A stretch of DNA of 64,000 nucleotides from Datisca glomerata (GCA_003255025.1 QANY01013671.1:96648-160647), one strand, 5' to 3'; positions 11,876 to 24,909 are shown, counted from the first letter of the stretch. Program-made: numbers and translations. The notes: generated by a model not told the origin, from the sequence alone.

Positions 11876-14425
11876 GTGAGCAACCCTGTTACTGCTTCAC
11901 TCGCTCTTGAGAAATTGAATGGTGATAATTTTGTACGTTAAAAATCAAATATGAACTTAATGTTGATTTGTGAGAACCAAAAGTTCATTCTTACTGAGCA
12001 ATGTCCTGAGGAGCCAACTACTAACGCTCCTAAGAATGTTAGGACAAATATGATGTTCTGAGAACCAAACATGAAAGCATGCAGACCGCCTATGAGATTA
12101 TGGAATCTTTACAGGCAATGTTTGGGCAGCAGTCTGATCAAAGTCGTCATGAGGCTACTAGGATCTATATGACAACTAAGATAAGGTAGGGTACTTCTGT
12201 TCGAGAACATGTTTTGAACATAATTAACATAATGCACGAGGTAGAAGTGCATGGGGCGACCATTGATGAGCGGACTCAAGTTAGCATCATACTAGAGTCA
12301 CTCACACCAGCTTTTTCTGCGTTCACGACCAGCTATGTTATGAACAACTTGTAATTCAACACGACCCAATTTGTTGAATGACTTGCAGACTTTTGAGTCA
12401 CTCAACCTTAGAAAGACCAAAGAGTGTGAGGCAAATGTTGTCGATTAAAAACCTTCGTCCAATATTGTTAAGAATAAGAAAATGAAGAAGAACAATGGTA
12501 AGGACAAAAGTAAGAACAAAAGAGTAAAAAAAGCCAAGACATCGTCGAAAGCCAAGAAGAACAAAAAGACAGCAAGCCCAAATGAGTGTTTCCACTGTGG
12601 GGTTGAAGGTCATTGGAAGAGAAACGATAACAAGTATCTCACTGAGCTAAAAAAGAAAGGTAAATATGATTTACTTGTACTTGAAACTTGTTTAGTAGAA
12701 TATGATTTGCCATCTTGGATACTTGATTTATGAGCCACTAACCATGTATGTTCTTCTTTGGAGATGCTTGATTCGTCAAGGGAGCTGGCTGATGGTGAGG
12801 CCAATTTGAGACTTGGCAGTGGTGCGCTCGTGTCAGCTAAAGTATTAGGCACAATCTGTTTACTTTTTGGATATAATTACTTAATTTTGAACGATGTTTA
12901 TTATATTCCTGTTTTTTCGAGGAATTTATTTTCTCTTTCATTTTTGTAAGAACAGTTATTTGAAGTTTTTTTAATTAATTAAAATTTTATTATTTCTAAG
13001 AATGGATTCGATATCTTTCATGCTAAAATTATAAACAGACTGTATATGCTTAAAATGACAGAACACGCCTTAAATAATTGTGAATTATTTAAAGTAGCAA
13101 AACCTAAAAATAACAAATGACAAAGAGTTTCTCATGATGATAACACACATCTTTACGTCATCTTAGGTTGGGACATATTAATCTAGATAAGTTAAACAGG
13201 TTAACAAAGCATGGTGCTTTGAGAGAGCTAAAAGTTGGAATTCTTCCTGTTTGTGAATCCTATCTAGAGGGTAAAATGACTTTCACAGGAAAGGGCCAAA
13301 GAGCCAAGGAACCAGTTGAGCATAGTACATCGAGATGTTTGTGGGCCGATCAATGTACAAACTAGAGATGGGTATGAGTATTTTGTCACTTTCATTGACG
13401 ACTACTCTAGATATGGTTATAGATGCATTGAAAGTCTGAAACTTTTGGAAAGTTTAAAGACTTCAAGGTTGAACCTAAAAAGCAATTAGGTAAATCATTG
13501 AAAATCTTCAATCCAATCGAGGTGGTGAGTACTTGGATTTAGAATTCAAGGATTATTTGCTGGGGTGTGGAATCCTATCCCAACTCACAGCACCTGGAAC
13601 ACCATTTCAAAATGGTGTTGTAGAGAGGAGAAACCGAACCTTATTGGATATGGTTAAGTCGATGTTAAGCTACTCATCATTGTCACTTACATTTTGGGGA
13701 TATGCACTACACACGACAACTTACATTTTGAATGTAGTGCCATCTAAGTCTGTAAGTAAGATGCCTTTAGAATAATGGAATGGCTCCAAACGTAGTTTAC
13801 GTCATTTCCGTATATGGGGGTGTACAGCTCATATTCTTAGACCCAAGATCGGAAAGTTAAACTCAAGGTCTGAGGTATGCATATTTGTTGCCTATTCTCT
13901 AGAGACTAGAGGTGGGTACTTATATAGTCACAATGATCTAAAGGTGTTTGTGTCGAAAAATGTAACCTTTCTTGAGCATGACTATATGCAAAATTATAAA
14001 TCTCGTAGCAAAGTAGTTCTCGAGGAATTAGCGACTGATGAGATCAGACCACCTTCAATTTCTACTGATAAACAACAAACCAGAGAAACCACAGTTCTTG
14101 CAAAGGAAACCCTCGTGCAACGTCGTATTGGGAGGATTGTGAGACAACAAGTTCGCTACGAACAAGAGACACATGTCCTAGTGTTAGACGCTAATAAGGA
14201 TAATCCATTATCTTGTGAAGAAGAAATGGATGATCCTGAAAAGGAGAAATGGGAAGAGGCCATGCACCTAGAAATGAAATCTATGTATTCCAATTCCGTT
14301 TGGGAACTTGTAGATCCACCTGAAGATGTCAAGCCCATTAGATGTAAATGGATCTTCAAGAAGAAAAGAGGTGCAGATGGAAATGTATAGACTTTCAAGG
14401 CACCGTTAATAGCCAATGACTATAT
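11876..14425 (+). pseudogene. Ty1/copia gag-pol, truncated in RT
   Basis: This is a decayed copia polyprotein in the order gag, protease, integrase, RT. Gag begins at VSNPVTASLALEKLNGDN (11876); the initiator codon reads GTG where ATG is expected. The zinc knuckle (CFHCGVEGHWKRND, 12587-12628) has lost its last Cys. The protease site reads D-L-stop-A near 12725-12735 instead of D-S-G-A. A GAG-pre-integrase HxxxH/CxxC-like block lies at 13168-13280, and the integrase core at about 13370-13790 (FIDDYSRY, then GTPFQNGVVERRNR). The integrase tail is at 13800-13960. RT starts at 14230 (EKWEEAMHLEMKSM) and is lost after about 14425. Nothing of the RT catalytic core, RNase H or 3' LTR remains. Confidence 0.9.
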
Positions 14426-14455
14426 ATACACCATTAGTAGCCAATGACTATATCC

Positions 14456-15057
14456 ATTTTTTTAGAGTTTTAAGGTTTATCTTAATTAGTAATTAGATTA
14501 AACATAGATATCTTTTAATATTATGTGTTGCAACAAACCTCAATATAAAGAAGGTTTATCTTTTGTAAAAGAAGAGATTATTGATAATAAAATGTAGAGA
14601 GATTCTCTCTAGTTCTTTTTGAACTATTTGAACTTATCAGATTTTTATCTGTGGCGTTCACCCCGACTTATCAATACGTTTATCCATCCTGGATTGTGGC
14701 GTCTTCGACATACCCTAACTTATCAATCTGTTCTTCCATCCCGGATTGGGGCGTCTTCGAATAGCTTTGGTTCTCTTCAACAAGTTTGAATTGGGACAAG
14801 CTTTTATCCTTCTTGGTTTGAAATCGATCCTAGGGTTTACGTTTATCCATCCTGGATTGTGGCGTCTTCGACATACCCTAACTTATCAATCTGTTCTTCC
14901 ATCCCGGATTGGGGTGTCTTCGAATAGCTTTGGTTCTCTTCAACAAGTTTGAATTGGGACAAGCTTTTATCCTTCTTGGTTTGAAATCGATCCTAGGGTT
15001 CTTGAACCATCATTATTATCAAGTTCCTAGGGCAGGTCACCTAGTGGGTTCATATGA
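14456..15057 (+). repeat. Left LTR of the non-autonomous element
   Basis: It matches the right LTR from TTTTTTAGAG onward. It carries a direct tandem duplication of 163 bases (14676-14838 and 14839-15001) that differs at one or two positions and is absent from the right LTR. A degenerate TATA-like CAATATAAAG lies at 14541-14550. The LTR ends at about 15057, just before the primer-binding site. The left boundary is uncertain because copia debris abuts it. Confidence 0.75.
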
Positions 15058-15059
15058 TT

Positions 15060-15071
15060 TGGTATCAGAGT
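15060..15071 (+). promoter_or_regulatory. Primer-binding site, initiator Met tRNA type
   Basis: TGGTATCAGAGT follows the left LTR by two bases. It matches TGGTATCAGAGC, the usual complement of plant initiator methionine tRNA, except at the last base. It marks where minus-strand DNA synthesis would begin. Confidence 0.85.
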
Positions 15072-15654
15072 TTGGCTCATCAAATCAGGTTTCATTTCCA
15101 TCCTTCGGTTCGTGAATCTTTCTAATCATTGGGTCGGAGTTTTTCTCTTAAGAATCAGATTTTTTAGCTTTCTTGAGCAAGTTGTACAATATATTGTTGT
15201 TGGGTTTCAAGGCAGGCCGCTTGAGGATCGCATCATTTGGTATCCGGTTGCTCTTTGATTTATAGAAATTGTGGTTCTTAAAACTATCATAACTTTTGAT
15301 CCAGGATTCAAAACAACTATTATTGCATATAAAAAAGAACGGATATTTGAGTCCTACAATCTGTATTTGAACTTCAAAGCCTTATTTTGTCGTTTTCATC
15401 CGGTTTTGAGGTTATTACGTTGTTCCGCATCGTTTTAGCTAAAAAACTGAATTCCATTGTTTAGCTATCTATAATCATCATCTTCTCAAAATATTCTCAA
15501 TATCTTATCTCTATCTTTTGAATTCTATTTATCTTCTCAATATCTTATCTCTATCTTTTGAATTTCCATCGTTATTTCATCTTTAATATGAATTTGAATT
15601 AAAATTTAAAATTGAACTCTTATCCATCGTTATCCTAATCCTTATTCTCATAAC

Positions 15655-15778
15655 TTATCTTATCTTATCATATCTTATCTTATCTTCCCATATCTTATCT
15701 TATCTTCTCATATCTTATCATATCATATCATACATTATCTTGTCCTATCTTATCTTATCTTGTCTTATCTTATCTTCT
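15655..15778 (+). repeat. TATCT-rich microsatellite in leader
   Basis: Imperfect TCTTA/TATCT pentamer tract. The same kind of tract lies in the leader of gypsy G3 (39740-39840, other strand) and before G4 gag (46684-47075), supporting common origin of these leaders. Confidence 0.85.
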
Positions 15779-16089
15779 GTAAAAAATAAAAAAGAAGAAT
15801 TCTGAAGTTGTAACAAAGCTTTTTTGAGTGCAAAAACATGATGAAGGAAAGATTTCCAACTAAAACCACATCCTAAGGGAGACGGCCCATTTCAAGTGAA
15901 GATTCAAGGGTGAATCTTTTGGAGGAGGCAGGAAGGAAGTGAACCAAGAAGCAAACTAAAGGGAGTCAATTACTCATTCCGAATGGGTCAATTACAAGGG
16001 CTAGATCTCAGAATTTCAAAGAAAACCTATATGGGCCAATCAAGGAGTTTGGGCTAGTTGTTCTGGAAAATTACACACAAAGATGAGTC

Positions 16090-16650
16090 CAAATGATAAT
16101 AAAGGTTTAATCAAAGTCATCAAAGTTATTTTAGAGGTTAAATTAGCAATTAGATTAAAATTAGGTGTCTTTTAATATTTCAAATGTAATTTCAGTTTTT
16201 TAGAGTTGTTAAGGTTTATCTTAATTAGTAATTAGACTTAAATTACATGTCTTTTAATATTATGTGCTGCAACAAACCTCTATATAAAGAGGGTTTATCA
16301 TTTGTAAAAGAAGAGATTATTGATAATAAAATTTAGAGAAATTCTCTCTAGTTCTTTTTGAACTATTTGAACTTATCAGATTTTTATCTGTGGCATTCAC
16401 CCTGACTTATTAATTCGTTCATCCATCCCGGATTATGGCGTCTTCGCCATACTCCGACTTATCAATCCGTTCTTCCATCCCGGATTGCGGCGCCTTCGAA
16501 TAGCTTTGGTTCTCTTCAACAAGTTTGAATTGGGTCAAGCTTTTATCCATCTTGGTTTGAAATTGATCCTAGGGTTCTTGAACCATCATTGTAATCAGGT
16601 TCCTAGGGGAGGTCTCCAAGTGGGCTCGTTCGCCTAGTGGGTTCGTATCA
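16090..16650 (+). repeat. Right LTR of the non-autonomous element
   Basis: It matches the left LTR from about 16194 to the end. Upstream of that, 16139-16195 and 16215-16265 are an imperfect short tandem repeat (TAATTAG...TGTCTTTTAATATT), so the exact left edge is unclear. It contains the recurring LTR motif GAACTTATCAGATTTTTATC followed by TGTGGC. It ends ...TTCGTATCA at 16650, immediately followed by satellite. It lacks the 163-base duplication of the left LTR. Confidence 0.72.
16282..16290 (+). promoter_or_regulatory. LTR TATA box
   Basis: TATATAAAG, in a context (AACCTC before, AGGG after) conserved with the weaker CAATATAAAG of the left LTR. Plausible core promoter of the LTR. Confidence 0.55.
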
Positions 16651-19600
16651 ACGTGTTTAGGCACAAACTAGATAAACTTGGCCAAACTTTGATCTTTTGG
16701 ACATGGCATGTAATCGAACTGACTTTTGACACTCAATCACGTTTGGGATAAGAATTTGGAGTGTTGTGGTCATTTAGATGCTTCTAGTGCCAAACGAAGT
16801 CAAAAGATCATTTGGACGGGTTTAAGACCAAACTAGATGAACTTGGCTAAATTCGGATCTTTTGTGCATGTCATGCACTCGATCTGACTTTTCACACCCA
16901 AAACACATTTGGGATTAGAATTTAGAGTGTTGTGGTTGTTTTAGGTATTCTAGTGCAATACTGAGTCAAACAGACCCAGTGTGACATGTTTAGGCTTAAA
17001 CTTCACCAACTTGGCTAAATATGAATCTTTTGGACAAGTTATGTACTCGAACTAACTTTTGACATCCAAACACATATGGGATAAGAATTTGAAATGTTGT
17101 GGTCATTTAAGGTGCTTCTATATCCATACAGAGCTAAAAGACCCAATGGGTTGTTTTTAGACCCAAACTAGCTGAACTTAGCTGGACTTGGATATTTTGT
17201 GTATGTCATATACTCGAACTGACTTTTGACACCCAAAACACTTTTGGGATAAGAATTTGAAGTGTTGTGGTCATTTTAGGTGCTTCTAGTGCCATACGGA
17301 GTCAAAAACCCCATGGGATATGTTTAGGCCTAAACTAGATGAACTTGACTAAACTTGGATCTTTTGGCCATGACATGTACACGAACAGACTTTTGACACC
17401 CAAATCAAGTTAGGGATAAAATTTTGGAGTGTTGTGGTCATTTTAGGTGCTTCTAGACCAACTTGTTTAAACTTGGATCTTTTGGGCATGTCAGGTATGC
17501 AAAATGACTTTTGACACCAAAAACACATTTGCGATAAAAATTTGGAGTGTTTAGTTGTTTTAGGTTCATCAATCCATATGAAGTAAAAAAACCCAATGAG
17601 AGGTGTTTAGGCCAAATGGTAAAACTTGGATCTTTTGAGAATCTCATGTACCTGAACTGACTTTTGACACCCAAAACATGTTTGGGATAAGAATTTGGAG
17701 TTTTTTGGTCATTTTAGGTGCTTCTAGTGCCATACGGGGTCAAAAAGACCCAATGAGATGTTTTTAGGCCCAAACGAGATGAACTTGGCTCAATTTGGTT
17801 TTTTTGGGCATGACATGTACTCGAACCGACTTTTGACACCCAAAACACCATTGGGATAAGAATTTGGAGTGTTGTGTTTCTAGTGCCATACGGAGTCAAA
17901 AAGACCCAATGGGATGTTTTTAGACCCCAACTAGATGAACTTTGCTAAACTTGGATCTTTCAGGCATGTCACTCACTCGATTTGACTTCTGACAGCCAAA
18001 ACACGTTTGAGATAAGAATTTAGAGTGTTGAGGTTGTTTCATGTGCTTCTAGTGCAAAACGGAGTGAAAACGACCAAATGAGACGTGTTTAGGCCTAAAC
18101 ATGACAAACTTGGTTAAATATGGATCTTTTGGGCATGACATGTACTCAAACTAACTTTTGACACTCAAAACCCATATGGGATAAGAATTTGAAATGTTTT
18201 GGTCATTTAAGGTCCTTCTAGTGCAATACAGTGAAACAATACAGTGAAAAAGACCCAATGGGACGTTTTTAGGCCCAAACTAGATGAACCTAGCTAAACT
18301 TGGATCTTTTGGCCATGGTAGGTACTCGAAGTGACGTTTGAAACCCAAATCATGTTTGAGATAAGATTTTGGAGTGTTATGGTAGTTCTAGGTGCTTCTA
18401 GCGCCCTACGGAGTCAAAAAGACCTAATGGGACGTGTTTAAGCCCAAACTAGATGAACTTGGCTAAACTTGGATTTTTTGAGCATGTCATCTTCTAGAAC
18501 TGACCTTTGAAACCCAAAACATATTTGGGAAATTTTTTTGGAATGTTGTGGTCATATTAGGTTCTTGAATCCATATGGAGTAAAAAAAACAAAAGGACGT
18601 GTTTAGGCCAATATTAGACGAACTTGGCTAAACTTGGGTCTTTTGGGCATGGCACGTACTCGAACTGACTTTTGACACCCAAAAGACATTTGGGATAAGT
18701 GTTTGGAGTGTTGTGGTTGTATTACGCGCTTCTAGTGCCATACGGAATCTAAAAGACCCAATAGGACGTGTCTAGTCCCAAACTAGATGAACTCGGCTAA
18801 ACTTGGATCTTTTGGGCATCTCATGTACTTGAACTAACTTTTGACACCCTAAACAAGTTTGGGATAAGAATTTGTAGTGTTGTGGTTGTTTTAGGTACTT
18901 CTTGTATGATACTGAGTCAAAAAGACCCAATGGGAAGTTTTTAGGCCAAAACTAGATGAACTTGGCTAAACTTGGATCTTTTGAGCATGCCATGTTCTCG
19001 AACTGACTTTTGATACCCCAACACATTTGGGATAATAATTTTGTGTGTTGTGGTTCCTTTAGGTATTTCTAGTGTCATACAGAGTCAAAAATGCCTAATG
19101 GGACGTGTTTAGGAACAAACTAGAAGAACTTGGCTAAACTTGGATCATTTGGCCATGGCATGACTCGAACTGACTTTTGACACCCAAATAACATTTGGGA
19201 TAAGAATTTGGAGTGTTGATGTCAGTTTAGGTGCTTCTTATGCCATACAGAATAAAAAAGACCCAATGGGACGTGTTTAGGCCGAAACTAGATGAACTTG
19301 GCTAAACATGGGTCTTTTGAGCATGTCATGCACTCGAATTGACTAATGAATATTTTGGATAAGAATTTAGAGTGTTATGTTCCTTTTAGGTGCTTGAATC
19401 CGTATGGAGTAAAAAACACACAATGTGACGTGTTTAGGCCAATATTAAACGAACTTAGCTAAATATGGATAATTTGGGCATGACAAGTACTCAAACTGAC
19501 TTTTCACACCCAAATGACATTTGGGATAAAAATGTGGAGTGTTGTGGTCATTTTAGGCGCTTCTAGTGTCATACCTAGTCAAAAAGACCCAATGGGACGT

Positions 19601-20498
19601 TTTTAGGCCGAAACTAGATGAACATGGCTAAACTTGGATCTTTTGGGAATCTGATGTACCAGAACTTACTTTTGAAACACAAAACACATTTGGGATATGA
19701 AGTTGGAGTGTTGTGGTCGTTTTAGGTTCTTAAATCCATATGGAGTAAGAAAAAATTGAATAGGACGTGTTTAGGCAAACATTAGATGAACTTGGTTAAA
19801 CTTGGATCTTTTAGGCATGGCACGTACGCGATCTGACATTTGACACCCAAAAGACATTTGGTATAATAATTTGGAGTGTTGTGGTTGTTTTACGTGCTAA
19901 TAGTGCCATACAGGGTCAAAAAGCCCCAATGAGACCTGTTTATGCCCAAACTAGATGAACTTGGCTAAACTTGGATCTTTAGGGCATCCCATGCACTCAA
20001 ACTCACTTCTGACACCCAAATCATGTTTGGGATAAGAATTTATAGTGTTGTGGTCGTTTTAGGTGCTTCTAGTACCATACCGAGTCAAATAGACTCAATG
20101 GGACGTTTTTTAGGCCCAAACTAGATGAACTTGGCTAAACTTGGATATTTTGGGCATGATATGTACTCGAACTGTCTTATGACTCCCAAAACACGTTCGG
20201 GATAAGAATTTGGAGTGTTGTAGTTATTTTAGTAGCTTCTAGTGCAATACGAAGACAAAAATACCCAATGGGACGTTTTTAGGCATCAACTAGATGAACT
20301 TTCCTAGACATGGATCTTTTGGGCATGTCATGCACTCAATCTGACTTTTGACACCCAAAACACGTTTGGGACAAGAATTTATAGTGTTGTGGTTGTTTTA
20401 GGCGCTTCTAGTGCAATACGGAGTCAAAAAGACCCAATGAGATGTGTGTAGGCCTAAACATGACGAACTTGCCTAAACATGGATCGTTTGGTCATCAT
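16651..20498 (+). repeat. Satellite block 1, about 168-bp monomer
   Basis: About 23 head-to-tail monomers. I measured spacing between successive copies of the TTTGGGATAAGAATTTGGAG landmark: most steps are 165-170 bases (mode 167-169), with short monomers near 17413-17531 (118), 17531-17684 (153) and 17853-18009 (156) and a long one near 18178-18358 (180). All monomers share the orientation of blocks 2 and 3. A monomer of this length is typical of plant centromeric satellites, but location is inference. Short open frames inside it are accidental. Confidence 0.95.
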
Positions 20499-20605
20499 GC
20501 CGAAGGGTAAAAGTATGTGCGCGTTCGTGAAGCTCTCCCCTCTCTCTGAATTCTGGTTTTAGTTTTTGCCTCTCCCTGCTTTAGGGGAGGCCACGACCTC
20601 CAACA

Positions 20606-22866
20606 ATGGTTAATGATGAGTACATTAAGCATGCTGCAGATGTAGGTAAGCAAGTTTCAGGTGGTGGTAAGAAAGATTCAGCTTGTGGGCAGGCTAAGCT
20701 TGGAGTGTCTTTCAATGGCCATGCTGTTTTGAATGATATGGTTACTACTAAGGGAGCAAGGGAAGCTAATGCCCATGTTATTGGTTTTAATGCTCTTAAG
20801 CAAGGTTCTAATACGAAGAAATTTGGACCAGAGAGTGGTTTTGTTGAGCCTGGGAAGTTAGAAGCTCAGTCCAAGGAAGCTTCGAGTTTATTAGTTGCAA
20901 AAGAGATTATTTCTGATCATTCAAAGCTTAGAGACAATTTTATTTCTTCTGATCACAATCGGAGCAATTTACTTGAGCTGACTCTTTCAGACCAACTTCG
21001 TTCAAGTCTAAAGAGAAGTAGCATAAGAGGAGGAGCTAGAGGTGGTGCTCGGAGATCAACCAGCTTGCCTAGAGCACCAAAGGTTGAAGATGATACTCAT
21101 TACCTATCTGTCAAAGGTAATGATGAGTGTCCTTTGATAGAAGACAAATCAAGCTTTTCTCAAATCATCTTGCTTGGAGAAGAGGAAAAGCAGCTGCTTC
21201 ATATCAAAAGGGAGAGGTGACAGCTCCTTTTTGGCAAGTGGGTGTGATGTGGTCAGTTTGGGGAAGAGTGAGGCTCCAGCTCCCAAGCTTCAACTTGGTC
21301 AACAATCTACGACTATCCTTTCTAATAAAGGAAAGGACATTCAAAAAGGTAATTTTTTGTTAGATAAGGCTCCTCTCTCCCATAATGACGTGGACAGCCC
21401 CTTAGGGTGACAGGTGGCACCTTCTTTGTCTAAGGGGAAAGAGAAAGTAGATGGTGTTTTGATAGATGGGAAAGAGAAAGAAGATATTTCTCTTTCCCAT
21501 GACAATGATGTGAACGTAGGTGGAGTTCCAAAGCTGGTGGCAGATTCTCTCTCCTCCCTTAGCTCAACCTCAGCATTGATTGTGAGTGACAAGGTGAATT
21601 TGACTTCTACCAAAGAGGTCAAGGGCTGCCATGGTCGTGGGTTTGAGCTTGGAGAAACCTCTCTCTCTCCTAAACCAGATTCTAATGGGAAACAGAAGGT
21701 GAGCTCTTCTCCTTCTTCCCCAACTTCTTCTTCTAAAAAGCTGCATGAGAATAGAGTTTATCGAGACCTTTTAGCTAATAAGAGTGTTGCTCATGAGAAA
21801 CAGGCTAGTTCATGGGTTGAAAAGGTTAAAGGTAACCTGAAAAAGAAGCTTCCTGATTATATTACTAAAGAGAATTTTTCTTGGTGGGAAGGCTGCCTTG
21901 ATGGCTACTTTGTAGGAAGGGCAGCTCCATTACACTTAGTTAAGAAAAGTGCTGTGCAACTTTGGGCTAAAAGAGGAATTCAGGAGGTCTCGGATGCCAA
22001 AGGCTTTTTCTATTTCAAATTTGGCTCTCTGGAGGATAGAAACTCAGTATTAGAAGATGGACCTTGGCACCTCTTAGGTAGGCCTATTGTGCTTCAAGAG
22101 TGGCAGCCAAATGTTAAATTCTCAAAGGAGAAACTTTCAACCCTTCCAATTTGGGTTAAATTGTGGAATGTTCCAATTGAATTATGGACTGAAGAAGCTC
22201 TAAGTCACATTGCTAGTGCTGTGGGTATCCCTTCTCACTCTGACAATGCTACTACTGCCTCTGGTTATAGACATGATTATGCTAGAGTTTGTGTGGAAAT
22301 TTCAGCCTCCTCTGATTTGATTAAATTTTTCACCATTGACTTTGGCCTTGATGGATGGGATCCAGTGGTGGTGGATGTGGAGTATGAGTGTCTACCAAAG
22401 CGATGTGCTAAATGTTGCCTCTTTGGTCATGATTGTGATACCAAAGTGGCCCCTAAGAATAATCTAGCTAGTGCGGAAGAAACCGCTAGCAAAGATTCTT
22501 CTCCCCAAGATAATAGGGAGCTTATGGTTTATGACTAGCCAGAGGGTGAAATCTCTCCTCCCTTTCCTCTTGATACCGTCCATGTGGAAAACCAAGACAA
22601 TGAATGGACTCATGTGGTTAGCAAAAGGAAGGGTAAAGGTCTCATTGAGCCTTGTGAGGAAAAAAATGAGCCCCAAGCCTCTTCTGACTCTAAATTGAGT
22701 TTGGCTCCCCCAGAAGCTTCCCCAATTGTCAATGTCACTATCCAACTTGGTCCTTCTCCCAAGCTCTCTAAATCAGCTTTGAAGAGGTTGAAAAAAAGCA
22801 AAAGGCTGAAGGCTCTTTCTTATTGGCTGATCAAGTTACTGAGGCTCCCTCTGAGAATGGTGACTC
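20606..22866 (+). pseudogene. LINE A4 ORF1 (DUF4283-like plus CCHC)
   Basis: It encodes a remnant of the LINE RNA-binding protein. The same start as in A3 and A6 (MVNDEYIKHAADVGK) is at 20606. The frame breaks near 21195 because bases are missing after the KQLL codons. A second open stretch, 21414-22538, carries the rest: Ser-rich linker, DUF4283-like domain from about 21850 (LPDYITKENFSWWEG), and the CCHC knuckle CAKCCLFGHDCD (about 22402-22438). It lacks about 50 bases present in A3 and A6 before the LPDY block and lacks their shared extra T, so A4 is on a different branch. A TAG near 22536 interrupts the tail. The remainder to 22866 is in other frames. Confidence 0.85.
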
Positions 22867-24823
22867 TCTCTCCCCCTTTATATGATTAATTTAGCTTCTT
22901 GGAATATAAGAGGGCTTAATGGCTTTAAGAGGGCTTTAGTTGAGACTAAGATCAAATTTAATAATTTTGCTAGACTTTTTAGATCTGTTTTTCCCAATTG
23001 GGCCACCTTTGCTAACCATTCTCCTACTAGCAAAGGTAGAATTGTTTTAGCTTGGGATCCCAAGATTTTGGACGTTATTCTAATTGATGCTTTTGATCAA
23101 GCTATGTTTTGTAAGCTAACCATTCTTCAGGAAAGGACAGATTTCTTTGTCTCTGTGGTGTATGCAGCGAATGATGCTATCTCCAGGAAGCCTTTGTGGG
23201 AAAAGCTTGGCTCCCATAAGACTTTAAGTCAGGGGAAGCCTTTGATAATTCTTGGTGACTTTAATGCTATTTTGAAGCCTATTGAGCATTGTGGTGCTGA
23301 TTTCAAGTGGAAAATAGCTCAATTGATTTTGCTTCTTGTCTTGATCATTTGGAAGTTCTCGACCTCCCCTATAGTGGCTGTCAATTCACCTGGTGGAATG
23401 GTCAAGTTGGTGAGGGTAGCAAGATGCGCAATTTCGATAGAGCCCTGGACAGCCATGTTTTGTCTCCATAAGAAGCTTAAAGTCTGTTAAATTTGCTCTC
23501 AAGAATTTTAATGCCTCCTTTTGCTCAGATATTTCTAAAAGGGCTCTTATGGCTAGAGAAGCCCTCTCTAAAGTGCAAGCTAACCTTATTGCCTCTCCTA
23601 GTGTCGTCTCTCTTCAAGAGGAGGAGAAAATTAGATTATGCTGATTTCACTAAGCTCAGGAATGCAGAAGAAGATTTTCTGAGGCGAAAAAGTAGAGTCG
23701 ATTGGCTTGCCTTGGGTGATCAGAATCCCACTTTGATTTTTCAGAAACTAAAGAAGAATAGAGTCAGATCCAGAATTAATCAGTCGGTTATTGAGGAGGG
23801 TGACCTTATTACTGATGACTAGGCTATCAAAGATCAAATTCTTTCTTATTATGGGAATTTTCTTGGGACATCTCACATTGATCAGGAGGTGGATTGGAGT
23901 GTTCTCTCTCAGATTCTCCCTAATAAGCTCTCTCAAGCTCACTTAGCTATCCTTAACCACCCCTATATAGAGGAAGACGTTCACACAACTATGTTTAGTT
24001 TGGGGAATAGTAAAGCCCCTGGTCCAGATGGCTTCTCTGCTGGTTTTTTCAAAATATGTTGGCATATTGTGGCCAAAGACGTTACTAAGGCTGTTTTGGA
24101 GTTTTTTAGCTCCCAATCATTATTGAAACAGGTTAACTCTAGTGCTATTGCTCTTATCCCTAAGGTCCTCAATCCTTCTAAGGTTAGTGACTTTAGGCCT
24201 ATCTCTTGTCGTAATGTTGTTTATAAATGCATTTCGAAAATGCTTGCTGATAGACTTAAGAGAGTGCTTTGTGCCAGCGAGGAGAATTGCTGACAACATC
24301 CTCTTATCTCAAGAGCTGGTTAGAGGTTACCATAGGCCTTCTAATAGTACCAGATGTGCTTTCAAGGTTGATATCAAAAAAGCTTATGATAGCTTGAATT
24401 GGGAGAGTGTCGGCAGAATCTTTGACTGCTTGGGGTTTCCTAATCATTTCTCTAACTCTGCGATGGAGTGTATCTCCTCTCCTTCTTTCTCTATTGTGGT
24501 CAATGGAGAGTTGACTGGCAACTTCTCAGGTGCTAAAGGGCTTAGACAGGGTGATCCTATCTCTCCCTATCTGTTTGTGTTGGTTATGGAGGTTCTATCT
24601 GGTATTCTCAAGCATGCTTCTCATAAAGCTGACTTTGGCTATCACTAGAGGTGTCAGGAGCGGTATTGTTAACTTTTGCTTTACTGATGATCTCTTTATC
24701 AAGTAAGGGTGATATTACTTATGTTCAACTTATTATGGATAGCTTAAACTTGTTTGAGGCTATGTCTGGTCTTCAACCTAATCTACAAAAAAGTCAGATT
24801 TTCATATCTGGGGTCCATCCATC

Positions 24824-24836
24824 CACTTCTCAAGCT
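24824..24836 (+). repeat. Target-site duplication of A5, left
   Basis: CACTTCTCAAGCT, identical to 26818-26830. It flanks the minus-strand LINE A5; the last T may belong to the A tail and the first bases to 5' microhomology, so the true duplication is 9-13 bases. Confidence 0.88.
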
Positions 24837-24897
24837 TTTTTTTTTGATAAATTAAAAAAATTATATAAACCGAAGAAGAAAACATACAAATATACAA

Positions 24898-24909
24898 GGG
24901 GTATACCCC
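24898..24909 (-). other. LINE 3'-UTR hairpin (A5)
   Basis: GGGG-TATA-CCCC, fully self-complementary in this copy; about 53 bases from the A tail. Confidence 0.6.

Larger units (their letters stand above)
14456..16650 (+). mobile_element. Non-autonomous gypsy deletion derivative
   Basis: This compact LTR element of about 2.2 kb has no gag, protease, RT or integrase. In order: left LTR (14456-15057), primer-binding site (15060-15070), a leader homologous to that of gypsy G3 (CATAACTTTTGATC motif near 15290, TATCT-rich tract), a coding scrap of about 260 bases from the polyprotein C-terminus (RFPTKTTS-like and GDGPFQV-like codons near 15850-15900, then PNGSITRARSQNFKENLYG near 15988-16045), and right LTR to 16650. 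It looks like a parent gypsy element from which everything between leader and integrase tail was deleted. Mobilisation by relatives would need their proteins; that is inference. Confidence 0.78.

Noticed and set aside
14746..15115. Two nearly identical 68-codon open frames as paralogous small genes
   Set aside because: They are produced by the 163-base tandem duplication inside the LTR.
17453..17899. Open frames of 60-70 codons inside the satellite
   Set aside because: They follow the repeat period, differ between monomers and match no known protein; they are by-products of the satellite sequence.
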